DNA of 6,187 nt. Origin: an uncultured Thermoleophilia bacterium. Its GTDB lineage: Bacteria; Actinomycetota; Thermoleophilia; Gaiellales; F1-60-MAGs149. How positions within the stretch are numbered: the stretch's first letter is position 1; each line of letters opens with the position of its first letter. Position numbers and translations under genes: made by a program. Positions 1 through 5,720 of this stretch are shown here, piece after piece. The notes under the pieces were generated by a model. The model worked only from the letters and a program-made list of their open reading frames with translations. It ran no database searches and was not told where the DNA came from. The stretch lies in contig CADCWC010000252.1 of the NCBI GenBank assembly GCA_902806305.1, forward strand, positions 1 to 6,187, in the 5' to 3' direction.

Positions 1-2
1 CC

Positions 3-101
3 CGCCTCGGACGCCCGCCGGTCCTCGTCGACGAGCTGCCCGCCGACCTGCGCGACCTCGACGGGCTGCGCCGTATCTCGACGACCCTGCTGGCCCCCTG
101 A
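3..101 (+). CDS. C-terminal fragment of an unrecognised protein
   Basis: This is the last 32 codons of a gene that enters from the left edge and stops at TGA (99-101). The readable peptide contains VDELPADLRDLDGLRRIS and ends in TTLLAP. Almost every codon ends in G or C (only GGA, CGT and the stop do not), the bias of the neighbouring genes, so it is very probably coding. The fragment is too short to assign a family and I do not recognise it. It lies on the same strand as the P450, 47 bases upstream of that gene's proposed start, so the two could be co-transcribed. Confidence 0.7.
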   Translation, partial: RLGRPPVLVDELPADLRDLDGLRRISTTLLAP

Positions 102-148
102 GCGGTCGAGCCGCCACGACCGACGCGGGCCCCGACCGCCATCCGACC

Positions 149-1444
149 GTGCGCGTCGAGGACCGCGCGCTCGTCCACGATCCGCTCGCGGTCCTGACCC
201 GGCTGCACGCGCTCCAGGCCGAGACGGTCGGCTTCGGCTTCGGCCGGCAGGAGGTCGTCTACGCCGGCTCGCCGACGGCGGTCGAGGAGCTCCTCGTCCG
301 GCGCGCCGGTGACTGGGAGCGCGTCGTCAGCGTGACCGCCTCGCGGGTGGCGCGCACGCGGTTCTCCTACGGCATGCCGCTCCTCGGCAGTCCCGACCCG
401 CAGACGCACCGCCACGCCCGCCGCACGCTCCAGCCCGCCTTCACGCGCGAGCGCATCGCCGAGACGGCCGACACCATCGTCGCCCTGGCCGAGGCGGCAG
501 TCGACGGCTGGGGCGAGGAGATCGACGCGGGCGCGACGTGCGGCGCGCTGACCGCGGCGATCAGTGCCGGCACGCTCTTCCGCGGCACGCCGCTCGACGC
601 GGTGGCCACGACCGCGAGCCTCGACGCTGCGCTGGCGGGCTTCCGGCCCTTCTCCACCCTCGGCTCGACGATCGCCGCGGCGGGACGGGCGGCGGGCAGC
701 GCGCGGGCCGGCGTCGAGCTCGTGTCGCACGTCGGCGCCGCCCTCCACGACGTGCCGGTCGGCGACGGGCGGACGGCGGCCTCACAGGTCCTGGCCGCCG
801 CCGAGGGGCACCTGGACGACCCGGGCGCGGTGGCGCGCGAGGCGATCGGCGTCTTCGCGGCCTCGTCGGAGACCACCTCGCGCGCCCTGACGTGGGCACT
901 CGGGCTGGTCGCGGGCCATCCCGACGTGGCCGAGCGCATCCGCGACGAGACCGTCGCTCGGGCCCCGGGCCGGTCGCTCGGGGGTGACGACGCCGAGCAG
1001 CTGCCGTACACCCGCGCGGTCATGGCCGAGACGTTGCGCCTGTACCCGCCCGCGTGGGTCGTGGCCCGGCGTGCCCGCGTCGCCACGGAGCTCGCCGGAC
1101 GACCCGTGCGCGAGGGCACCGTGGCCGCGGCGTCGTCGTGGGCCTCGGGACGCGACGAGCGCTGGTGGCCTGACGCGACGCGCTTTCACCCCGAGCGCTT
1201 CCTGACGGCGGCGCCGGGACGGCCGCGCTACGCGGTGTTCCCGTTCGGCGGCGGGGTGCGCCAGTGCATCGGCGAGCGCCTGGCCTGGCTCGAGGGCGTG
1301 CTCGTGCTCGGCACGGTCCTGCGCCGGGTCCGGCTGACGCCTTCCGGACCGCTGCCCGCCGCGCACGCCGGAGCGAGCCTCGAGCCGGCCGGCCCGCTGC
1401 TCCTGCAGGTCCGCCGTCGCGACGGGGTCGGGACGGTGGCGTGA
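149..1444 (+). CDS. Cytochrome P450 monooxygenase
   Basis: A soluble haem-thiolate monooxygenase of 431 residues, within the usual range for bacterial P450s, with no N-terminal membrane anchor. The signature elements appear in order. There is an HxxxR C-helix motif at H87-R91. The I-helix reads AASSETT at 237-243, where E241-T242 is the acid-threonine pair for oxygen activation; the usual glycine is Ala or Ser. The K-helix ExxR is E294-R297, and the meander FHPERF is 346-351. The haem loop FGGGVRQCIG is 366-375, with C373 as the haem-iron ligand. The substrate cannot be predicted, and no ferredoxin or reductase gene is in the window, so electrons must come from elsewhere. The GTG start is uncertain: no clear Shine-Dalgarno precedes it and the frame stays open upstream. 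A CTG at 98-100 overlaps the upstream stop but would be a rare start. The stop overlaps the next gene as GTGA. Confidence 0.95.
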   Translation: MRVEDRALVHDPLAVLTRLHALQAETVGFGFGRQEVVYAGSPTAVEELLVRRAGDWERVVSVTASRVARTRFSYGMPLLGSPDPQTHRHARRTLQPAFTRERIAETADTIVALAEAAVDGWGEEIDAGATCGALTAAISAGTLFRGTPLDAVATTASLDAALAGFRPFSTLGSTIAAAGRAAGSARAGVELVSHVGAALHDVPVGDGRTAASQVLAAAEGHLDDPGAVAREAIGVFAASSETTSRALTWALGLVAGHPDVAERIRDETVARAPGRSLGGDDAEQLPYTRAVMAETLRLYPPAWVVARRARVATELAGRPVREGTVAAASSWASGRDERWWPDATRFHPERFLTAAPGRPRYAVFPFGGGVRQCIGERLAWLEGVLVLGTVLRRVRLTPSGPLPAAHAGASLEPAGPLLLQVRRRDGVGTVA

Positions 1445-2187
1445 CGGCCGTCGGCGACCTCGCGCAGCCGCTCGGCCACGAGATCGCGCCCGGTTGGCGG
1501 GTGGAGCGGTACGGCCGCTCGCGGGACGACGTGCCGCTCCGCGTCTTCCGACCGGACGACGATCGGCCGCTCCAGGGCCTCCTCACGGCGGCGCAGCACG
1601 GCGAGGAGCCGGAGACGCTGCTCCTGGCCCGCCGGCTCCTCGAGCGGGTGCCGGGTGCCGACGCCCGCTGGGCGATCGTGCCGGTCCTGAACCCGGACGG
1701 CCTGCTCGCGGGGACCCGGCAGAACGCCGCCGGCGTCGACTTGAACCGCAACTTCCCGACCCCGAGCTGGGGTCCGGGGCCGTCGTTCACCTTCCCGCCC
1801 GGCATCGCGCCGGAGGACCGCCACCGCCCGAACCGGCGCAACCGTTCCGCCACCGGCAAGGGTCCCGCCTCCGAGCCCGAGACGCAGGCGCTGATGGCGC
1901 TGGTGACGCGCCTCGACGTGCCGTTGGTCGTCGACCTGCACGCACCGCTGGAGCTGATCCTCCGCACGCCGAACGCCCCCGACGCCCTCTGCGCCGCCCT
2001 GGCCCGGAGCGCCTCGCTCCCCGTGCACGACGAGATCGGGGGTGAGAGGCGCGCCTCCTTCGACGCCTGGTGCCTGTCCGTAGGTCGGGCCGCGCTCGTC
2101 TACGAGGTGGAGCACGCGGGCCTGCCGGAGCTCTGCCGACGGCACCTGCCGGGGCTCGAGGCGCTCGTGCGGGGCGAGCTGGGCTAG
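1441..2187 (+). CDS. mpaA: MpaA-like murein peptide amidase, M14 family zinc carboxypeptidase
   Basis: A predicted cytosolic zinc peptidase of 248 residues, close to the length of E. coli MpaA. That enzyme cleaves the gamma-D-Glu-meso-diaminopimelate bond of murein tripeptide during cell-wall recycling. The M14 residues are present: HGEE with H53 and E56 as zinc ligands, NPDG (84-87), GVDLNRNFP (98-106) with R103 as the carboxylate-binding arginine, third ligand H167 in VVDLHAPLE, and E222 in LVYEVE as the probable general base. GSEPETQAL-like spacing (SEPETQAL, 144-151) and a FDAWC segment (207-211) also resemble MpaA as I remember it. No signal peptide is visible. I chose GTG 1441 because it gives a GTGA overlap with the P450 stop, and upstream in-frame codons lie inside P450 coding sequence. 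Substrate specificity is inferred from similarity; another gamma-glutamyl or acyl-amino-acid peptide is possible. Confidence 0.87.
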   Translation: MTAVGDLAQPLGHEIAPGWRVERYGRSRDDVPLRVFRPDDDRPLQGLLTAAQHGEEPETLLLARRLLERVPGADARWAIVPVLNPDGLLAGTRQNAAGVDLNRNFPTPSWGPGPSFTFPPGIAPEDRHRPNRRNRSATGKGPASEPETQALMALVTRLDVPLVVDLHAPLELILRTPNAPDALCAALARSASLPVHDEIGGERRASFDAWCLSVGRAALVYEVEHAGLPELCRRHLPGLEALVRGELG

Positions 2188-2738
2188 GACCCCGTCGCGG
2201 AGACCATCGTCGCGAACGGTGGGCCGTGCGCCGGCAGGATGCGCTCGACCGTCGACCCGGACGTCGCGCCGCGGGGCGGCACGACGTCGCCGACCACGAG
2301 CGCCGCGCCGCCCGGCAGCTCGTACGCCGCCTCGCCGCCCGCCGAACGCACGACGTGGGCCCCGACGCCGCCCGGCAGCGTCTCCCCGGGGTCGAAGCGG
2401 TGCGCCCCGAACGGCACGGCGGCGTCCGTCGACCAGCCGGGCGACCGGACCGTGACGCCCGCGTACCGACTGACCACGGCGGCCGTGTCGCGGGCGTGGC
2501 GAGGCCGCGTCAGGAGGACGACGACCGGCCGGGCGAGGCGGGCCACGTCGGCGTCGAGCGCCCGCCAGAACCGCTCGGCCTCGACGGAGCCCGCCGCCGG
2601 CACCGCCGGGTCGAACAGCAGCACCGCGTCGGCCGTCTCCAGGTAGACGGAGGCCGCCCGTCCCGGCGGGCAGCCCGCCGCCGCGGGCGCCGACGTCGTC
2701 CACCGCCAGAGGCCGTCGGCCAGCCGCTCGACCTCCAC
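2184..2738 (-). CDS. Metallo-beta-lactamase-fold protein with degenerate metal site
   Basis: A 184-residue protein with the outline of a short metallo-beta-lactamase-fold hydrolase. It has an N-terminal LADGLWRW strand, a VLLFDP segment (39-44), VVVLLT before the metal loop (72-77), an LPGGAALVVGDVV strand-turn (141-153) and ILPAHG (167-172). The canonical THxHxDH loop reads T77-R-P-R-H-A-R, so both histidines, the aspartate and the final histidine are not at their expected places. The region where the third histidine is expected reads VVRSAGG. Only D151 and H171 look retained. It is therefore probably not a normal dinuclear zinc hydrolase. Start GTG lies three bases after the stop of the upstream membrane protein and in the same frame, without a visible Shine-Dalgarno, which suggests translation coupled to that gene. 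Its stop shares CTAG with the mpaA stop. The fold assignment is good; the function is unknown. Confidence 0.8.
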   Translation of the reverse strand: MEVERLADGLWRWTTSAPAAAGCPPGRAASVYLETADAVLLFDPAVPAAGSVEAERFWRALDADVARLARPVVVLLTRPRHARDTAAVVSRYAGVTVRSPGWSTDAAVPFGAHRFDPGETLPGGVGAHVVRSAGGEAAYELPGGAALVVGDVVPPRGATSGSTVERILPAHGPPFATMVSATGS

Positions 2739-2741
2739 CGG

Positions 2742-4211
2742 TCAGCCCGTGTACGGCGTGAGCAGCTGGTCGACCGGCGCGAAGTCGTCGCGGAGCGACC
2801 GCTCGCCGTCGATCCACGCGTCGAGCGTGGCGCCCGCCAGCACGACTTCGAAGCCGCCCGCGCTCCGCACCGCGGCCTCCAGGGCGACGGGGTCGATCGG
2901 CTCGTCGGACGCCACGAAGACGTGGTTGCCGCCGTCCTGCCCCTGCGCCATCGGCGGCGTCGCGATCAGTGCCACGTGCTCGAACACCTCCCCGAGCGTC
3001 GCCGCCTCGGCGCGACCGAACCGCAGCGGCGGCAGGTCGATGAGGTTCAGCACGTAGAGCCCGCGCGGTGTCAGCCGGTCGCGGATCGCCCGCAGCATCT
3101 CGACGGTCGTGAGGTGCCACGGCACCGTCAGGCCGCTGAACGCGTCGCCGACCACGACGTCGTAGCCGTCGCGGGGCTCGTCGTCGATCGTCTGGCGCGC
3201 GTCGCCGACCCGCACGCGCAGGTCCGGGCCGGTCTCGAGGTCGAGGCGCGTGCGCCCGATCTCCACGACCGCGGGGTCGAGCTCGAGGACGACGCTCCGA
3301 CTGCCCGGTCGCGTCGCGGCGAGGTAGCGCGGCATCGTGAAGCCGCCGCCGCCGATGTGGAGGGCGTCGAGCGGGCCGGCGGGCGCGAGCGTGTCGATCG
3401 CCGCCGCGAAGGCCCGCGCGTAGCGGAACTCGAGGTGGGTCGGATCGTCGAGGTCGACGTAGCTGTTCCGGGCCGTGTCGAGCAGGAGCGTCCGGCCGCC
3501 CTCCCGCTCCGGGTCCTCGACGACGCGCACGCAGCTGTAGGCCGACGCGATCTGGCAGCCGTCCTCGACCGCGAGCGCCGCGGACGCCGGGACGAGCGCG
3601 AGCACGAGCAGCGTGCCCGTGAGGACCCGGGCCCGTCGGCCGAGCAGCAGCCAGAGCGCCGCGCCGCCCAGCACCAGCGCGAGGCCGACGCCGAGCACGA
3701 TCGGCCTCGTCGGGACGCGGGCCACGAGCACGAACCCCGTCAGGAACGTGCCGACGAGAGCCCCGGCCGTGGCCAGTGCGGAGAGGCCGCCCACGACCTC
3801 GCCGGTGTGCTCCAGCCGGTGGAGCTGCAGCTTGGCCACCGTCGGCTGGACGGCGCTCAGGACCGCCGCGGGGGCGAAGAACGCGACCAGGGCGAGCGCC
3901 ACGACGGCGGTCGGGCCACCGCCGCGCAACGGCTCGCCGAGCCCCTCGACGATCGGCACGGCCGCCATCGCGAGGATGCCCCCCACCACGACGATCGGGC
4001 CGAGCAGCGCCCGTGGGTCGAGCCGGTCGGCCAGCCGCCCCCCGTACCAGCTGCCGAAGGCGATCCCGGCCAGGACGGTCCCGATGATGCCGGTGTAGGT
4101 CTCGAGCGTCACGCCGACGTAGGGGGCCAGCAGGCGGGCGGCCACGATCTCGAGGACGAGGATCGCCGCGGCGGCGAGGAACACGACCACTCCGGCGAGG
4201 GCGCGAGGCAT
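2742..4211 (-). CDS. Membrane protein with C-terminal spermidine-synthase-like domain
   Basis: A 489-residue fusion. Residues 5-215 hold about seven hydrophobic segments (roughly 5-27, 38-58, 70-90, 100-122, 140-165, 170-190 and 198-215). Residues 216-489 resemble spermidine synthase and class I methyltransferases. The AdoMet-type glycine loop is HIGGGG (285-290), with the acidic pair E310 and D312 after the next strand. GDAR is at 336-339, YDVVVGDAF at 350-358 and VPWHLTT at 363-369. True spermidine synthases carry a DxxD catalytic pair at the end of this strand; here D356 is followed by AFS, so the second aspartate is missing. Aminopropyl transfer is thus doubtful. The family is commonly called fused MFS/spermidine synthase and its role is unsettled. 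C219 and C227 follow the last membrane segment and could pair. The ATG start is preceded by a -10-like CATACT six bases upstream. The beta-lactamase-fold gene follows immediately. Confidence 0.88.
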   Translation of the reverse strand: MPRALAGVVVFLAAAAILVLEIVAARLLAPYVGVTLETYTGIIGTVLAGIAFGSWYGGRLADRLDPRALLGPIVVVGGILAMAAVPIVEGLGEPLRGGGPTAVVALALVAFFAPAAVLSAVQPTVAKLQLHRLEHTGEVVGGLSALATAGALVGTFLTGFVLVARVPTRPIVLGVGLALVLGGAALWLLLGRRARVLTGTLLVLALVPASAALAVEDGCQIASAYSCVRVVEDPEREGGRTLLLDTARNSYVDLDDPTHLEFRYARAFAAAIDTLAPAGPLDALHIGGGGFTMPRYLAATRPGSRSVVLELDPAVVEIGRTRLDLETGPDLRVRVGDARQTIDDEPRDGYDVVVGDAFSGLTVPWHLTTVEMLRAIRDRLTPRGLYVLNLIDLPPLRFGRAEAATLGEVFEHVALIATPPMAQGQDGGNHVFVASDEPIDPVALEAAVRSAGGFEVVLAGATLDAWIDGERSLRDDFAPVDQLLTPYTG

Positions 4212-4217
4212 GCGGCC

Positions 4218-4223
4218 AGTATG
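4218..4223 (-). promoter_or_regulatory. Candidate -10 element for the membrane protein gene
   Basis: Read on the minus strand, the hexamer is CATACT. It matches TATAAT at four of six positions, including the important A2 and T6. It is followed by six bases and then the ATG at 4211. Transcription starting about seven bases downstream of the hexamer would begin at or next to the ATG, giving a leaderless mRNA, which is common in actinobacteria. The A/T cluster stands out in its G/C surroundings. No convincing -35 box was seen. Confidence 0.4.
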
Positions 4224-4287
4224 CCGGGCCGGCCGGCCGCGCCCCCGGGACCTCCGCCGGCCGCCGGCGCGCCCGTCGCCGGCGCTC

Positions 4288-4293
4288 TACGCT
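4288..4293 (+). promoter_or_regulatory. Candidate -10 element for the trpB2 gene
   Basis: TACGCT fits the TAnnnT core of actinobacterial housekeeping promoters and lies 35 bases before the ATG, implying a leader of roughly 29 bases. A nine-base direct repeat ends two bases upstream of it, in the spacer and -35 area, and could be an operator or chance. A recognisable -35 box is absent. Confidence 0.4.
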
Positions 4294-4320
4294 GCCTCCA
4301 CTCCGACCGCCCGCGACCAC

Positions 4321-4324
4321 GAGG
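4321..4324 (+). promoter_or_regulatory. Weak ribosome binding site for trpB2
   Basis: GAGG followed by CCCC and then ATG. The core is good but the four-base spacing is shorter than usual, so this is a weak or borderline site. It supports the ATG at 4329, as does the protein family's expected N-terminus. Confidence 0.4.
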
Positions 4325-4328
4325 CCCC

Positions 4329-5705
4329 ATGCCCGACCGGACCATCCTGCTCGGCCAGGACCGCATCCCGCGCCGTTGGTACAACCTCGGCGCCGACCTG
4401 CCCCTGCCCGCGCCGCCGCTCCATCCCGGCACGCACCAGCCGCTCGGCCCCGAGGATCTCGCGCCGCTCTTCCCGATGGCGCTGATCCTGCAGGAGGTGT
4501 CGGCGGAGCCGGAGCACGAGATCCCGGCCGAGGTGCGCGACGCCTATCGGCTCTGGCGGCCCACGCCGCTGATCCGCGCCACCCGCCTCGAGGAGGCGCT
4601 CGGTCTGCGGGCGGCGCGCATCTACTACAAGTACGAGGGCGTCAGCCCGTCGGGATCGCACAAGCCGAACACGGCGGTGCCGCAGGCGTACTACAACCGC
4701 GAGGACGGCCGCAGGCGCCTCATCACCGAGACCGGCGCGGGTCAGTGGGGCTCGTCGCTGGCCTTCGCCTGCAGCCTCTTCGCGCTCGAGTGCAGCGTCT
4801 TCATGGTCCGGGTGTCGTACGACCACAAGCCGTACCGTCGCGTGCTGATGGAGACCTACGGCGGCTCCGTCGTGGCGAGCCCGTCGGACCGGACGGAGGT
4901 CGGCAGGCGGATCCGGGCGGAGCATCCGGACTCGCCCGGGTCGCTCGGGATCGCCATCTCGGAGGCCGTGGAGGTCGCCGCCCAGGACCCGGAGGCGGCG
5001 TACTCGCTCGGGTCGGTGCTGAACCACGTGATGCTGCACCAGACCGTGATCGGCCAGGAGGCCCGGGAGCAGCTCGCCCTCGTGGGCGAGACGCCCGACG
5101 TGGTCATCGGCTGTGCGGGCGGCGGCTCGAACTTCGCGGGGCTCGCCTTCCCGTTCCTGCGCGACAAGATCGCGGGCGCGGACATCGAGGTCATCGCCTC
5201 CGAGCCCGCCTCGTGCCCGACCCTGACCCGGGGGATCTACGCCTACGACTACGGCGACGCGGTCGGCATGGCGCCGCTGATGCCGATGCACACGCTCGGC
5301 CACGACTTCGTCCCGCCGAAGGTGCACGCGGGCGGCCTGCGCTACCACGGCATGTCGCCGCTCGTCTCGCACGCGGTCAACGAGGGGCTCGTCCGCGCCG
5401 AGGCCTACGCCCAGCTCGAGTGCTTCGCCGCGGCGGTGCAGTTCGCCCGCGCCGAGGGCATCGTCCCGGCGCCGGAGACCTCGCACGCCATCAAGTCGGC
5501 GATCGAGGCCGCACGCCGGGCCGAGGAGTCAGGCCGGGAGCAGGTGATCGTCTTCAACCTGTCCGGGCACGGCCACTTCGACATGCAGGCCTACGCCGAC
5601 TACTTCGCGGGCCGGCTCGCGGACGACGTCATGCCGGAGGACGAGGTCGAGCGGGCGCTGGCTGCGATCGGCGGCTTCCCCAAGCCGCCCGCCGCCGTGG
5701 TCTGA
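4329..5705 (+). CDS. trpB2: Tryptophan synthase beta subunit, TrpB2-like, PLP dependent
   Basis: A 458-residue fold-type II pyridoxal-phosphate enzyme. TrpB enzymes join indole and L-serine to make L-tryptophan. Family marks include GSHKPNTA (109-116), with K112 as the PLP Schiff-base lysine. ETGAGQWG (134-141) has the catalytic glutamate E134, and the QWG rather than QHG form is typical of TrpB2. GCAGGGSN (261-268) is the phosphate-binding loop, PETSHA is 382-387, and SGHGHFDM (412-419) has S412 near the PLP ring nitrogen. Length and the N-terminal extension (RRWYNLGADLP, about 15-25) also fit TrpB2, which is longer than classical TrpB. No trpA or other trp gene is adjacent, so it probably acts alone on free indole or as a second TrpB; a related serine-using reaction cannot be excluded. 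The frame stays open for about 2.2 kb upstream, but that part is antisense to other genes. The family start is ATG 4329. Confidence 0.93.
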   Translation: MPDRTILLGQDRIPRRWYNLGADLPLPAPPLHPGTHQPLGPEDLAPLFPMALILQEVSAEPEHEIPAEVRDAYRLWRPTPLIRATRLEEALGLRAARIYYKYEGVSPSGSHKPNTAVPQAYYNREDGRRRLITETGAGQWGSSLAFACSLFALECSVFMVRVSYDHKPYRRVLMETYGGSVVASPSDRTEVGRRIRAEHPDSPGSLGIAISEAVEVAAQDPEAAYSLGSVLNHVMLHQTVIGQEAREQLALVGETPDVVIGCAGGGSNFAGLAFPFLRDKIAGADIEVIASEPASCPTLTRGIYAYDYGDAVGMAPLMPMHTLGHDFVPPKVHAGGLRYHGMSPLVSHAVNEGLVRAEAYAQLECFAAAVQFARAEGIVPAPETSHAIKSAIEAARRAEESGREQVIVFNLSGHGHFDMQAYADYFAGRLADDVMPEDEVERALAAIGGFPKPPAAVV

Positions 5706-5720
5706 CCTCCGGGAGCCCGC
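5706..5720. other. Short convergent gap without a clear terminator
   Basis: Fifteen bases lie between the trpB2 stop and the stop of the opposing CAP gene. No stem with a T-tract is present, so any transcription termination must use another mechanism or lie inside one of the genes. Confidence 0.5.

Larger units (their letters stand above)
4212..4328. other. Divergent intergenic region, very G+C rich
   Basis: These 117 bases separate two divergent start codons and so should carry the promoters of both. I see a -10-like element for each direction. Between them is an almost pure G/C stretch with a 12-base palindrome of GGCC units (4227-4238), a six-base inverted repeat with a three-base loop (4255-4260 and 4264-4269), and a nine-base direct repeat CGCCGGCGC (4262-4270 and 4277-4285). 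In DNA this rich in G+C such repeats arise easily by chance, so regulatory meaning is only a possibility. No small gene or RNA structure was recognised. Confidence 0.6.

Noticed and set aside
367..1119. A 250-residue minus-strand frame opposite the P450.
   Set aside because: Shadow of the P450, whose motifs are complete and whose codons show the expected third-position bias.
1264..1440. Upstream extension of the mpaA reading frame to an ATG at 1264.
   Set aside because: It would lie inside the P450 haem-loop region and adds an Arg- and Pro-rich segment absent from the family. GTG 1441 gives the overlapping GTGA start and the expected length.
1228..4320. A 1030-residue minus-strand open frame spanning several genes.
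   Set aside because: It overlaps well-supported genes in other frames and is dominated by Arg, Ala, Gly and Pro, as expected when stop codons are rare in G+C-rich DNA.
2070..4328. A plus-strand frame open for about 2.2 kb upstream of trpB2, which would make a 1211-residue protein.
   Set aside because: It runs antisense to the beta-lactamase-fold and membrane protein genes. The translated extension is charged and low in complexity, typical of a G+C-rich shadow frame, and resembles no family. TrpB2 homology starts at ATG 4329.
4287..5486. A 399-residue minus-strand frame opposite trpB2.
   Set aside because: Antisense shadow: its Arg-, Val- and His-rich composition matches no known fold, and trpB2 on the other strand has all its catalytic motifs.
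5706..5720. A possible hairpin terminator between the convergent trpB2 and CAP genes (CTCCGGGAG).
   Set aside because: The arms would be only four bases with a one-base loop and no T-tract, so it does not support a terminator.
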